Below, one piece after another: positions 24,196-37,200 of a stretch of 64,000 nt of DNA. The stretch spans positions 89,818,541 to 89,882,540 of the forward strand of contig JAQMRL010000008.1 of NCBI GenBank assembly GCA_035578175.1, given 5' to 3'. The notes beneath the pieces were generated by a model. It was not told the DNA's origin. It made no database searches and saw nothing but the letters and a program-made list of their open reading frames with translations. How positions within the stretch are numbered: the stretch's first letter is position 1; each line of letters begins with the position of its first letter. Source of the DNA: Catonia carolina (lineage: Eukaryota > Arthropoda > Insecta > Hemiptera > Achilidae). Made by a program: the position numbers and the translations under genes.

Positions 24196-24414
24196 ATATT
24201 TCATAAAGGATTTTACCGTACTTTATTTCGTTTCATTTGTTCAGTTTTGAAATTCTGTATTTTTTAGTTTGTTTTTATAATCTTCAGTACTCTATTTACA
24301 ATAAATTAGTGTTTTTTTTTTTTAAATTAAAGTTTAATTAGCCTTTAATAACATTTAAACATTTAGGTTATATTACATTGATACGGTACAGTGTATCAAA
24401 TTACAGTATTTGAT

Positions 24415-24470
24415 ATCAGAAACGCTCTGGTCCCAATTAGTTCGGATTACTGACGGTCCACTGTACAGTA
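24415..24470. mobile_element. Tigger-like terminal repeat (right end)
   Basis: Reversed, it reads cagtggaccgtcagtaatcc then gaactaattggg, the form of pogo/Tigger termini (CAGT-G-ACC...TAATCCGAA), bordered by TA. Confidence 0.5.
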
Positions 24471-24491
24471 TTTCAGATTAAGTCCTTTCAA

Positions 24492-24630
24492 TCTATTCTA
24501 ATATTATAAAGAAGTTGTTTTTTATTTGAACGAGGTAATCTGAGAAACCAACCCAACAGATTTAAAATATTTTTTTACTGTTGGAAAACTTAGAGCTTCT
24601 TGAGTAACGTAGGCTGGCTGTATGACTTAA
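24492..24630 (+). mobile_element. Helitron-like 5' fragment
   Basis: tctattctaatattataaag followed by a tttatttgaacgaggtaat block matches the 5' end of the Helitron at 53475. No 3' end was seen. Confidence 0.5.
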
Positions 24631-25081
24631 AATAATTTTAAATATTTGAAAAATAATTTGTGATTAGGAATATGTTAATTTTATCTGTTTTGGAGAAGGT
24701 TGATTAATTTATTTATTAAATTGTATACGATGAATCGTATTATGCAGGTATCAGGTACGGTACGATACCCCCAACAATATAATTATTCAGAACTTTTGAA
24801 AAATATTTATAAAAAAAAAATCGGGACCTCAAATTCCTGGGGTCCTGATTTCTGCATAGAAAGTTATGCACAAATCGTACCAAAGAAATATATTTTACCT
24901 ACTTTTTTGTAACACAGTTATTCCCAGGTAGTTCCACCCTTCCCCCCCTCCGTGATTTATACTGAAGTCAACAAAATTTCTGTTTCCAATATTAAATTGA
25001 TTTATTGAACTGTCAAAATTTGGCTTTTAACGCGTAAAGTTGTTAGAAGTTTAACGCTTTAGTTTGCCACAAAAGCGCAGC

Positions 25082-25766
25082 AAGAACATTAGAAATAAAC
25101 AAAAAACATACCCTTATTGTAATCATGAGTGAATGCAAAATGAAAACCAAACCTTAGGTTTGGCTTAATAATACGGTAAATCACTCTTCGACGCTACACA
25201 AAGCTCTGTAGAGAAAAATACTTATAAGTTGTAGATCTTTGAATTTTTTATAAATTTGATTGTTAACACTTTTGTCGTAAAATGCAAAGACTGAAATCTT
25301 TAAAAAAAATCATTTTTTTTACTGATTTTCATGAAATAAAAACAAAATCACTAATTACTGCTAAAAAACTAAACGTTACACAAAAAAATGTTAAAATTTT
25401 AAGTTGTAGATTTTTAAATTGCTATTTAATACACTTTTGCCCTAAAATGCATATTAAGGCTGCAATCTTAAAAAAATCCGCTTTTACTACAAGAGAACAG
25501 CCTCCCCAAGAATTTCAGGACGCCTACTTTGTCTTGTAGAACATAAACAATTAAGTAAATGAGACGATTTTAAAAGAAAACGTAGGCGCAGTTTTTGAGA
25601 AAATCGCAATAAGTGAAAAATGAAACTATAAACTACTACTTTCGGTTGACCGATTTTGATGAAAATGTTCGTGTCGGGTTCTCTAGTGGTATCTAACTTA
25701 AGTTTTAAGTATCAACTCTGTACAATGTTCCGTTCTTGAGACAGGCAAGCACGCGCGCGCGTGTCG
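25082..25766 (+). mobile_element. Repeat F, copy 7 (left arm of a 1.4-kb palindrome)
   Basis: A plus-oriented copy lacking the first 80 bp. It runs through both internal units and the ccggttgacc-type block into a CG microsatellite, where the sequence turns back on itself. Confidence 0.75.
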
Positions 25767-26505
25767 TGTGTGTTTGAACAAAATATCTCAAGAACGGAAC
25801 ATCGCACGATGTTGAAATTTAAGTTAGATACCACTAAAGGACCCAACACGAACATTTTCATCAAAATCGGTCAACCGGAAGTAGGCTAGTAGTTATCAGT
25901 ATCATTTTTCACTTTTTTGAGAGTTTTTCAAAAACGGCTCTAACGATTTTTTAAAAATCGCCTTATTAGTACATGTTTTATGCTCTACAAGATAGGGTAG
26001 TCGCTATGTCAGCTGAAATTCTTTGGGGAGGTTGTTCTCTTAGAAAAAGCGGTTTTTTTAAAGATTGCAGCCTTAATAACCATTTTAGCGCAAAGTGTAT
26101 ACAATAACAGTCATAGACAATTTAAAAATCTAATTACAAGTTTTATTTCAAACAGTTGTTTTTTTATAAAGCTTAGTTTAGCGGTAATTAATGATTGTTT
26201 GTTTTTTTTTCATGAAAATCTGCAAAAAAAATCGATTTTTTTCCAAAGATTTCGGCCGTAGTATACAACTTTTATTTTAAGCATTTTTTTACAGAGCCTA
26301 GTTCAGCGTCAAAAAGTGATTTTCCGCATTAATAAGCCAAATAAAGGTTGGTTTTCTTTTGCATCATTCACTCACGATTAAAATAAGGTTGTTTTTTTAG
26401 GTTAATTTTTTGTGTATTTCTAATGTTTTATCACTAATATTAGGTTATATTGTTCATTATTTGCATTGCCAAGAGAATGTCATGTGAGTGTTTCACATCA
26501 TATTT
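25767..26505 (-). mobile_element. Repeat F, copy 8 (right arm of a 1.4-kb palindrome)
   Basis: A minus-oriented copy starting in the same microsatellite (atctcaagaacggaacatcg mirrors cgttcttgag on the left) and ending tgtttcacatcatattttt. It pairs with copy 7 over about 680 bp. Confidence 0.75.
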
Positions 26506-26509
26506 TTTT

Positions 26510-27870
26510 ACTGTAATACAAATACGCAGTTTCAATAAGGTATATTCTACCCACTATATAAGCCAATTTCATAAAAAAATGTTTCAAAAACTTTCAATAC
26601 AACACGGGACAATAGTCCGGTTTGAACGGATACTGTATTCACTAATAGAGATTTTATAAAATATGCATGCATAAAAATAAACATTTATTTATAAATATCA
26701 CAATAATAAATTATTTACTGCGAACAATTAAAAACAATAGTCGAAAGTGATAATTATTGTAATTAAATCAGAAATAAAAATACTGTTAACATTTATTTAT
26801 TTACGTAACTTATAGTACACAAGAGTTATCGAACAATAAATCTCAAACAAAACTGAATACGTTATACAACAGGATGGATTTCCCAGTTTCCGTTTCAAAA
26901 GGAATATTAAGTACAAACCTAATAATACTTAGATGTCATGACTTCAATGGAAAAATAAAATAGTTAACACTAATTTTGATAAATCTAAATTGAAAGCGTA
27001 AAATTATTTAGGCCTGATAATTATGATTAACACGTATCGGTTATTTGTATGGTATGATCGGTTTAAAACTCCGGCGTTATTCATAAATAGATAAAAATAT
27101 ACAGTAATACATTCACGTAACTAAACGACTACTGTAGGCCTTCTTCAAGAGTACATTAGTGGGGACATCTACAGTGTCATTCCCCATGACGTCACCACGT
27201 CCTAGTTGGGTAATCCCGAAAAGGAAGAAAACTAACCGTCCATCTTGAGACTACTACATTATCTAGTCCATTCAGTTTTAATAAATAACCAAACTTTCAC
27301 TTACATGAGTGTACAGGTGAACAATACCAATACGGAAAGCAAAGAGAACGCGATTCATTAATTGCTGATTAAATAAAAACCACCGTCGGTTTTTTTTGAA
27401 AATAAATTGGTCAGATTTCTCAGAATCCATAAGATAATAATGAATTACATTTTTTATGTTAGCTTATTCATAATCATTGTCATAAGCAATCATTTTTTGA
27501 CTAATGGAATTTTTAATATGAAGTACAATCCAATCACACATTCGAAAGATTTCAACAATATAAAAATGCCCGAAATAAATTAATAATTTTTACTTCCTCA
27601 CGCATTATCAATGGTACCGAGAGAGAGAAAGTATTGCAAGGAATTCAACTTTTCTACATCCCAATTTTAACTAACTTTGAAAAAATTATTAAAACAAATT
27701 AATTTTATATTAATTTATCTATACTTTCGGTTCAAACGCAAACTTGTGTATCATAAAAATTATCTTATTAGAACGCTGGCATACCCAAATTTACCCGGAA
27801 ATCCGCAATGCAGACTGAAACGACGATGGAGTAGATACATCACAGCGCAGTTGTAAATTCTCAATAATTT
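26510..27870. other. Intron sequence, nothing recognised apart from a CRE
   Basis: AT-rich, no repeat family and no splice-bounded open frame. A GC-richer patch with tgacgtca is annotated separately. Confidence 0.4.
27187..27194. promoter_or_regulatory. Perfect CRE palindrome
   Basis: tgacgtca followed by ccacgtcc, in a short GC-richer island (27160-27250) inside the PUR-alpha intron and outside any repeat recognised here. Confidence 0.3.
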
Positions 27871-28800
27871 TTTTACTTTCTCTTACCTATATGAATGCAT
27901 AGGAAGGAAAATATTGTTTTCATGTCGATTTTTTAAAATCGAGTTTTCACCGGATATATACGTTTTCAGATCCCCTGAACACAAAAAATTGTTTTGGTCT
28001 GTGAACAAAATATCTCAAGAACGGAATATCGTACAAAGTAAAAAACTTGAAATTTAAGTTAGGTGCCACTAGAGGACCAGACACGAATATTTTCAACAAA
28101 ATCGGTCAACGCGAAGTAGTAGCATTCGTAACATTTTTCACTTTTTGCGATTTTCTCAAAAACTGCTCCTACGATTTTTTTAAAAGTAGCCTTCATTACT
28201 ATAAGTTTTTACTCTACAAGATAGGGCTATGTCGCCCCATGTCTCCTGAAATTCTTGGGAGGCTGTTCTCTCGTAGCAAAAGCGGATTTTTTAAAGATTG
28301 CAGCCTTAATATGCATTTTAGGGCAAAAGTGTATGCAATAAAAGATTTAGAAAATTTAAAAATCTACAACTTTAATTTCTAAAATTTCTTTGTATAACTT
28401 ATTAAAACTTAGTTTAGGAATAATTAGCGATTTTCTGTTTTTTTTTTCATGAAAATCTGTAAAAATAACAATTTTTTTAAGATTACGTCCTTAGTATGCA
28501 ATTTACAACAAAAATTACATAATCAAATTTATAGACAATTAAAAAACGATCTAAAACTTTTATTTTAAGCATTCTTCTCTACAGAACCTAGTTCAGCGGC
28601 AAAGAGTGATTTTCCGTATTGTTAAGCCAAAGTAAGGTTGGTTTTCATTTTGCATCATTCACTCATGATTAAAATAAGGTTGTGTTTTGAGGTTAGGTTT
28701 TTTGGTTTATTTCTAATGTTTTATTACGAACGTTAGATTATATTGGTCATTATTTGCATTGGCAAGAGAAAGTCGCGTTGAGTGGTTCACACCCGATTTT
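27871..28800 (-). mobile_element. Repeat F, copy 9 (near full length)
   Basis: It runs from ttactttctcttacctatat (3' end reversed) to ggcaagagaaagtcgcgttg and ttcacacccgattttt. A 111-codon frame inside (28047-28382) arises from the repeat DNA and shows no known domain. Confidence 0.7.
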
Positions 28801-29547
28801 TTTTTTTAATTATAATTTCTCCGAAAAAATTTTTGTGTTATTAGTACTTTTAATATTGCCACACATTTCAATTTCTGGATAAATTTTTTATTAATGTATT
28901 AACCTACTCGTATTACTCAACCGTGAAAATACCGGAAAATTCGGTTAACCAAAATCGGCTCGCACCCATTATTTCGGATTTTAGGTTTACTATAGGCAAT
29001 TTACCATCATATTATTATATAGTTTCCTAATATTTCGGTCCACGCATAATAGTATCAGTAAAGATAATCACGTCCTCAAGAATATGCGTGCGAACAAGTT
29101 TAACAGAGATAAGTTTAGCTAATAATATGTTTAAATGAGCTTAGTTGACACAATGAGATTTAAAACGGGAAATTGAGAAGCTGATAACAATCACTGGTAG
29201 TACGATAAGGTTATAGGAAGGGTTTAAAAAACACTTGGAAAATAATTTTTTATTCTTCCTCCAAACGTACACGGAATTCCATATGGGGAAAAATAAACGT
29301 ACAGCAAACAGCACTAACTTTCTCGTTAATCTTCAATTAGTACAACATTTAACTTAATTTAGACCGATTTGGATGCTGTATTTACAACCGTCGCTATTAC
29401 AGGCGGTCTTAACAATGAGGTTGTTTTACAGAAAATCCCTGCCGTGTCACAAAAACCAATTTACATAAAGATGGATTATTTAAATTAACCTTTAATTTTT
29501 ATTAGAGGCATTTTTACCTTATATAGCATTTTTTTTATTCCTAATTA

Positions 29548-29853
29548 GTGTACGTTGCAATCTGTTCAATTCAAAACAATAAGCAACCCCATGACCAAAT
29601 GAGATGAGAATGATGTGTATAAAGTGTAAATTAGGTGTAGTTTGTACAGACCCAGGCCGACCAATCCTGAGAAAGTATGGTTAATTGAACCCCAACCATC
29701 AAAGTACACCGGTAACCACTGTCTAGTAATCAAATCCGTATAAAAGTAACTACCTTAACTAGGATTTGAACCAGGAACCTTAGTCTCCGAAAATCAGCTG
29801 TTAAACAGCTGATTTTGGCGACGACTTTACCTATGACCAACCCGGTGGGTTAT
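29548..29853 (-). mobile_element. tRNA-derived SINE, family D, copy 1
   Basis: On the minus strand it has a head with cagctgtttaacagctg, the B box gttcaaatcc, a body with tactttgatggttggggttc and the tail acagattgcaacgtacac. Confidence 0.7.
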
Positions 29854-30478
29854 ATTGCATAATTATGAAACCGAAATTTTAAAGCAAACCTATTTTTATG
29901 CCGTTTTCACATAACAGAGGCTAAATTCTGAACACACACAAATTCTAAATGAAAACCAAACACAATTCTAAATTCTGAACACAAACATTTTAAAATTGTC
30001 GGTTATTTATAATTTTTTCGAACATTAAATTTCAAGCTTGCAATTTTCAAACGAACCGGTTTTTGGTGTTTTTTTAACGTTATTACAAATAGCAATAAAG
30101 TAAGCTTCAAAAAGAATTAACAAACTATTAGCTTATTCAGCTACCTTAAATTCGCTGAAAAAACACATGTTTATGCAAGTTGAAATTTAAAAAACCTTAT
30201 TTTTTGAATGAAAACAGAGCCTCCTAGAGAATTTTTCTTGAGATACCAGTTTTGCCATCTTAATGATACCAGCAAATGTTAATGAAAGATTTAATCAAAA
30301 TCGTTTTAGAAAGCTAGATTTTTTAGCCTCTATAATTTAGGTGTTAAAACTGCAAATTCCAAATGCAAAACAGTGTTGGTTCAGAAAACCTCATTCAACT
30401 TACATACAGCGAGATAAAGAGGAAATAGAGAAAGAAACAGACAGAAAGATATGGAAATCCTTCTAAACCATTTTTTGG

Positions 30479-30957
30479 GGTATTTTCTGTTATCCCCCCA
30501 CCAGCATAATTTTCCACATTTTATGGATATTTCGTATGTAGGTATTTTTACAGTATTTATAAAGATAAAAACGGGAGAAATATTTAAGAAAATCATATAT
30601 CATTATTTTTCAAGTTAACGTTACAGTTTTTCATTTTTCAAGTAAACCTTAAACTAATTAGATATTAAATTATTTAATATTTCATTTAATTATGTAAAAT
30701 TGATTTCATGATTAGTTAACTTAATGATATCATGTACTCAATGAGTTCATATTTCATTCATAAATACAGTAACAATAACGATAAAAAGCAATTATTTACT
30801 CTACCTATATTTAACCGTAACTTAAAGAATATTGGTGTAGGATTTTCTTAAATATTTTCCCGTTTTTATCGTTAAAAATACTGTAAAAGGTTGCATACAA
30901 AATATTCGCAATTATGTGAAAAAATATGCTGGAGGAGGGGAATAACAGAAAAGACCC
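30479..30957. repeat. Long inverted repeat (arms about 110-120 bp, spacer about 250 bp)
   Basis: The left arm (30479-30597) includes ttttctgttatcc, tttttacagtattt, ataaaaacggga and aaatatttaagaaaatc. The reverse complement of 30847-30957 has the same blocks in the same order. The spacer is AT-rich with no frame. It is probably a foldback or MITE remnant. Confidence 0.7.
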
Positions 30958-31109
30958 ATTTTTTTGTTTCGGGGAGGCATGAAACTTCTTGAATTTGAAG
31001 AGGGTTCAAAATCGTGTTCTTTACAACTACTTTCTCCTGCTTTACAACAATAAGGCGAAATCTCAATAAGATCCAATTTATTTTAAGTTTTGTTTTGTAT
31101 CAAATAGTT

Positions 31110-31153
31110 TTTAGGTCCAGTCCATAACCTCTCGGATAATCGCAGTACACTGT
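31110..31153. mobile_element. Tigger-like terminal repeat
   Basis: Reversed, it reads cagtgtactgcgattatccg then agaggttatgg, bordered by TA. The form is that of pogo/Tigger ends. The partner end was not found. Confidence 0.45.
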
Positions 31154-31663
31154 AAATCCTAAGCATTGTTAAGAAATAAAATCGAAAACTGTAATGGGTA
31201 ATAAACTAAATATTAAACTGATAGGTACCTTTCTCATAGAAATTTATTACAAATAACGTATTAAATATTTTAACATCCTAACAGAAATAAAAAATGAAAT
31301 AAACCTTGTTTATTCGAAACAAAAATTTCAGAACAAAGGAAGTACAAGGCTGTTTTACAACATTATAAGAATCGAAACTGTCTGTTAACAGTAAAAGACA
31401 AACACAAGAGTTCCATCAACAATATGAAAATAGAAAAAAATTTAAGCAGTAGCTTATAATGGAAGTATATAACACGAATATTAAGAGATGGACATCTGAC
31501 CAAGGACACACAAAAAATGATATCACTATGACGTAATATGTATCAATAATATCTATGACATCAACAGTTTACCTTTTTAAATGAAGTCCAAAAGATTTAA
31601 AATCTAATGCAAAATCTGAAGTACAAAATTATAGATACGTGAAGAAAAAATTGTTAGAAATAA

Positions 31664-31977
31664 CCAACTCACCGAGGGGGAGCAAGTGGTAAAATCGATG
31701 CCGCGAGTCAGCTGTTAAACAGCTGATTTTCGGAGACGAAAGTTCCATGGTTCAAATCTAAGTAAAGGTAAGTTAAAATATTACTTTAATACGGATTTGA
31801 ATACCAGACAGATGTTACCGGTACTTTGATGGTTGCGATTTAATTAACCATACTCTCAGGAATGGTCGGTCTGAGTCTGTACAAGATTACACCTCATTTA
31901 CATTTCCAACACATCCTCATCTTATTGGGCCATCTGGTTGCTAATAGTTCTTTATTGAACCAATTGAACATGCGTAC
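31664..31977 (+). mobile_element. tRNA-derived SINE, family D, copy 2
   Basis: cagctgttaaacagctg, tggttcaaatct (B box) and tactttgatggttgcgattt follow in order. The tail is eroded. Confidence 0.7.
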
Positions 31978-32103
31978 AAAAAAACACTACTAGGCAGACA
32001 AAAGTTTCTTTATAGTTATCCTTACACTACAATAATTGAAATATTATAATGTAGCCTTTAAATTTTAGTCTGTAAACTTTTTACCAATTTTTATCGTATT
32101 TCA

Positions 32104-32742
32104 AAAATCTGGTGAGAACACTTAAACGAATTTCTCTTGCCAAAGCAAATCATGAACAATATAACCTAACATTAGTAATAATACATCATAAATAAACAAA
32201 AAAACTAACATTAAAAAACATAACCTTATTTTAATCATGAGTGAATGATGCAAAATGAAACCAACCTTAGTTAGGCTAAATAATACGAGAAATCATTTTT
32301 TGACGCTAAACTAGACCGTAGAAAAAATGCTTGAAAAAAAAGTTGCGGATTTTTTATTTGTTATAAATTTGATTATAGTCTGTACATTTTTATCATTAAA
32401 TGCAAACTATGGCCGAAATCAATTTTTTACAGATTTTCATGAAAGAAAAACAGAAAATCACTAATTACCGCTGAACTAAACGTTATACAAAAAAAGGTCC
32501 TCTAGAGGTACCTAACTTCAGTTTCAACTTTGCACGATGCTCCGTTGAGATATTTTGTTCGCACGCACGCGCACACACATAGACACAGTGGGGGGAAGGA
32601 AGAGTGAGCAATCGCTAAAAACATGTTATTGGGTTCAGGGGGCCTGAAAACGTGTATATCCGGTGAAAACTCGATTTCGAAAAATCGACATGAAAAAAAT
32701 ACTTCCCTTCTAATATATTCATATAGACAAGAGAATACAAAG
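32104..32742 (+). mobile_element. Repeat F, copy 10 (internal deletion)
   Basis: Both ends are present (aaatctggtgagaacac and tatagacaagagaatac). The sequence jumps from the second unit (cgttatacaaaaaaagg) straight to cctctagaggtacctaac, losing about 300 bp. Confidence 0.7.
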
Positions 32743-34496
32743 ATAACTAAACAACATACCTAAGGTGTCGGATAAATGGTTCAAAGAAGTCAAAAAAAAT
32801 ATTGAGAAAACCGGAATAAACGGAGAAAACTTTTAACGAACCAAATTCATACAACTAATTACGGATTTTAAGGTCTTCAATGATGACCAATGCTGAGAAT
32901 GTAGGCTGCAACAAAAGCTTTCAGAAACATCTAATATGACCTCACATGGTATAAAATTTACCTTATAAAAAAACAATTTCAAAAATAAATTCCATATCTG
33001 TCTTGAAATAGCAATTGCTTAGATGAGCAAATATATTAATACTATAGAATTCAAGAATATTTACATTTAGAACAGGTTAAACAAAATTAGGTTTAGAATT
33101 GAGCTGAAAATATCTTTAAAATTTCACTTTCCAATTTCTACCACAATTAGTACAGAATAAGATCCTCAAAACAAAAAATTAAGAAAGCTTTTTAAATACA
33201 CCGGGGCATTCACTTTTTAAAAGAAATAGTGAAAGAAAAACAATCAAAATCAAGGCAAGATGGTTCAAAGATGAGTATGGATTACTACTCAGACCCCAGC
33301 CAAAAATACAACAAAGGACCTTCTGTTTACAGTCAAATTCAGATTGCATTATTTTCCAATGATGGAATGAATTTATACTTAAATACCTAAATTATGTGGA
33401 ATCATGGTATTTATGAGAAAAAATTAACAGCAGCTGTTGTTTTATTAGTTAGGATGAGGCCATCACGATGGTACAGAGGTGAGAGAAATTGTCTTAACTC
33501 TGCTTGTGCTCAATCAGTATTAACTAGTTTAGAAAAAATACAATTAAGTGCATGGCAAAGCAACAAGGTGCAGTGGTGAAGTCACAAAGCTCAAACGAAC
33601 TGCACAAAGTTCTAGATCTAGCATTAGCTCCTGGAAATAATACAAATCCATGTAATAAGACACAGTGGAGCTTAGTTCATATATTATTGAAACTGAATTT
33701 TTGTAAGAACAAAGTTTAAGGCATAAACTGAAATTTTAAAGATCTAACTGATCTCTTGCAAAGTAATCAGAAATATTGAATTACCAATTTCGCTAGAAAA
33801 TTTCGAAGACAAGAAATTTTACAATCAATGGTGGTATTTTTGATATAGCTCCTCCAAATAAATTTTCAGCACAGTAGAGGGACTTCTGCCTTGCTGTGTG
33901 TAACTATTGTAAAACAGAACCCTAGGGGTCCCTGGCTCCACCAGTAGAGCAAAAAAACATGAGGTGGGTTAATTCACGATTCCACACTGATAAATCAATT
34001 AATTGTGAGAAAACTATCGATCCATGTATATTTGGTCATGAGGAATACATATACAGAATGCTACCACAACAAACTTCTATGGATTTTTGCTGAATTTTAT
34101 AAAAATTAGGTTCAATAATTTTTATGGACTACATAGAGGTTAAATTAAGAGTTGAAAAGTGAGAGCACAATGAATTCATTGATCCTGCAAGACTGTTTAC
34201 TACCTACAATTTTATCTACCTAGTATAGTTTGTCCGACCTAGATTGGTACGCATAGTTGTAGAGTTGTGATCATACCTCTCTTCGTCTCTCGAATACACG
34301 TACAAGATAACTCACAAACAACGTGACAGAAAATGAGTGAATTGCTAATTTATTTTTCTCGATTAGAATGATAAAATGTTTGAACAGTCGGTGGTATTAA
34401 GAAACACCCTGTACTTGTGTAAATATTAGATTTGATGCGCCAAATTCAGTTTGCACATACTATACATCAGTTATAGAGAATGTAAAGAGCATGTGT
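32743..34496. other. Intron sequence, no recognised gene
   Basis: The sequence at 33235-33600 is somewhat less AT-rich with short open frames, none bounded by good splice sites or matching a family. gaaacaccctgtac near 34402 resembles the end of a small DNA transposon, without a partner. Confidence 0.3.
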
Positions 34497-34700
34497 TTCT
34501 TTTTATTTTTTTTATTTCTTAGTTTACTTAACGTCGCATCAACTACAGTGGTCATTAGCGATGACGTTGGGTTGTAACTGTAAAGGATGAAATGATTTTT
34601 TTGTAACTTATGAAAATATGCCATTGCCGAGTGGGATTCGAACCCAAGACAGCATGATGAAGAGGCGAGCACGTTACCAACTACGCCAATGCGGCCGGCA
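34497..34700 (-). mobile_element. tRNA-derived SINE, family C, copy 2
   Basis: On the minus strand it has ggcgtagttggtaacgtgct (A box), gggttcgaatcccactcgg (B box), the atcatttcatcc block, then a tail with gcgacgttaagtaaac and poly(A). Confidence 0.75.
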
Positions 34701-34747
34701 TTGACGTGTTTCTTATATTTCAATGATTACATGAAACTAAGATTTAT

Positions 34748-35030
34748 GAGGGGTTGTCAAATAAAAACCAAACATTTTAAGTTATATAAATTTACTTGCA
34801 ATAAAAAATTCCCAATAATGCTTTTAATATTTTATAACAAAATATCCTTTATGCTCTGAACATTTTCCTCAGCGTTTTGGAAGCTTAAAGATCTCTTCTT
34901 CAAAGAAGAAGTTTCAACAATTTGACCATTTTCAAACCGTTCCCTCTGTGCTTCTTTCTAAGGCCCAAACAAATAGTAATCACAAGGAGGATAAATCTGG
35001 ACTGTAGGGAAGGAAAACTTAAACCGACGA
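34748..35030 (-). pseudogene. mariner transposase C-terminal remnant with terminal end
   Basis: Read on the minus strand, decayed codons resemble the mariner C-terminus: YSPDL, a DYyLFG-like stretch in a second frame, a RWgKC-like stretch. It has several stops and frameshifts. It is followed by a mariner-type end (gaggggttgtcaaataaaaa read on the plus strand). The aspartate triad and N-terminus are not discernible. Confidence 0.5.
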
Positions 35031-35806
35031 AGAACTAACACATTAAACAGATATTAACATATATATTTAAATTAGAAAACATTTTTTGGAAACAAAAACA
35101 ACTTCTACAATCAACTGACTCATGATTAACAACAATAATCAAAGCATGTTGTGTGCACTCAGCATAACGCACACCACTTATGATGACTCACACTAACAAC
35201 TAACTAAAACAAAGACCTGACCTATAATCATTTCAAAGAACCAATTAAGAGTTACAATCAAGTTAAATTTTGCTTACGTATCAACAATTCACAGATGTTT
35301 AGAATCTGGTATGCCTTTTGTTCTAATTAGTGTAAAGTCAATCTACAGATTTGTTAATTCTTAAGTATAAACAATTAACACACATTACATGTGGAAGCTG
35401 AACTGTATTTCATTGATTTTAAATGTTATAAATAAAATTTTGTCACATGATTCTCTGCTCTGTCCTCAACTCATTGCTCCAATGCATTTATTTTAGGAAA
35501 AGAGTCTACATTTAAGAACAATTTTTTTTTGAAAATACGTGAAAACCTTTATTTGTACCTGAAACACAGTTACCTTTTTTAGTAGATCCTGAGAAAAAAT
35601 TAATTAAAAATTTTACCCTCATCCCCTAAAATAAAATTTAGGGTTGAAGACAAGCAATTGCTGTCAGAAATAACTTGGGTGTACTTAGGTCAATTTACAT
35701 TAAATTGGTGTCAAATTTAAGAAAAAATCCATTCTCTAGAGCCCCATGTATATATGGTTTGCAATTTTTCTCATTATATAATTGCTTTTAACAAAATTTT
35801 AAATGA
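35031..35806. other. Intron sequence, nothing recognised
   Basis: AT-rich; it may contain the eroded remainder of the mariner element. Confidence 0.3.
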
Positions 35807-35985
35807 TCACAAGGCGTAGTGACTAGCATGCCAGCCTACAAAGCAAAAGGCCCAGGTTCGATTACCGCCTAGGGTCTAGAAATTTAAACACGTTAAAACC
35901 CACCATTACAGTACCAAAACCGATAGTAATCGCTAAAGACTACTGTCTGTGCGACTTTAAACAAACTAAAAAAATTTTTTTTAAA
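35807..35985 (+). mobile_element. tRNA-derived SINE, family B, copy 3
   Basis: aaggcgtagtgactagcatg (A box), ccaggttcgattaccgcc (B box) and acccaccattacagtacc, then an A/T-rich tail. Confidence 0.7.
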
Positions 35986-37200
35986 GTAAGTAGATTATTT
36001 TTTAAATGTTCAAAACACTATTATTTTCCAATACCAAGGGGACCTAGACAACAAATTTCTGAGTACTTTAAAAAAATAATTCTTGGAAACTGATAAAGAG
36101 TCCTAGTTAAAAATGGTAACAAATCTTAAATTGTTGAACGAGATTTTTAACACTCAATGCTGATCGTGCACAAAGTCCATGCTGGAAGGCTTCTATACCT
36201 TATCAAAGGAAAAAATTGCACAAGATTATAATTCATTTCAGCTAGAAAGTAAAGAAAGTGTTAACACAACAAACTACACACCAACACAACACACTACACC
36301 TATTCACATAAAATGAGGCGAATACATCTGCGCTGAGCAAAAAAAACCTTCACCCATGAAAAAAAGTCTTTCAGAAGGGAAAAATTGTGTAACTTTGTAA
36401 AAATTTTGCCAAACCCTTACTCTTATGCAGACTGTCACCAACTTTTGCAGACACTCACTTTTTTATTAATATTTTTGTTGAAAACACAGACCTACAAGGT
36501 TTTTCTTAACCTTAGATATTATATACCTAGAGTGTTCTAATCCCAAGTATATCCCATAAAGAATAAAACATGCAGGTGACTGAAGCTTGTCTAATACCAC
36601 ATCGTAATGAATTTTTTTGACCAATTTTAAATCATCATAACTTTTTTGTCAAGTAAAAGATAGACGTATGCTTTTTGTATAAAATAAAATTGCAGTTTTC
36701 ATTTTTTGAATTATATATTGCTTATTTATTTTCACTTAAAATATGTTTAAGTTATACATATAAAAATATGTAATTAAAATACAAAGGATTCTATGACTTG
36801 TTCCTATGTAACTAAGTAACAGAATTACTACGCTATTAAAATGGTACAAAACTTCTACCCATGTCTAATAAACTCCGCACTAAGTCTGTAAGCCAATTTT
36901 CAATTGCCCTCCTTACAGAGTAAATAAGACTTCCTTAAAGGACAGAAATAAAACTATCTTAATGATTTTACCTATTTAGTAAACACATATCTATTGTAAT
37001 TATATTAACTACTTTAAAACAAGAAGTGAGTTTATTAATTTTAGCGAACATTTGATCACCCAAAATCACACAATTACAAATTTATTAATTTTCTATACTT
37101 AAAGACCAATTACAAATTAATTGGAAAAAACGATAAAAGTCCGTGAAATATTCCACAAACAGAATCTTAGAGATTAAAAAGAATATAAATTCCAAATTTT
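35986..37200. other. Intron sequence, nothing recognised
   Basis: AT-rich with no repeat family or splice-bounded frame. Confidence 0.4.

Noticed and set aside
28047..28382. 111-codon open frame
   Set aside because: Lies wholly in repeat F copy 9 and is not kept open in the other copies; no domain.
33235..33990. Possible decayed coding region
   Set aside because: Short frames with stops in every reading and no recognisable motif.
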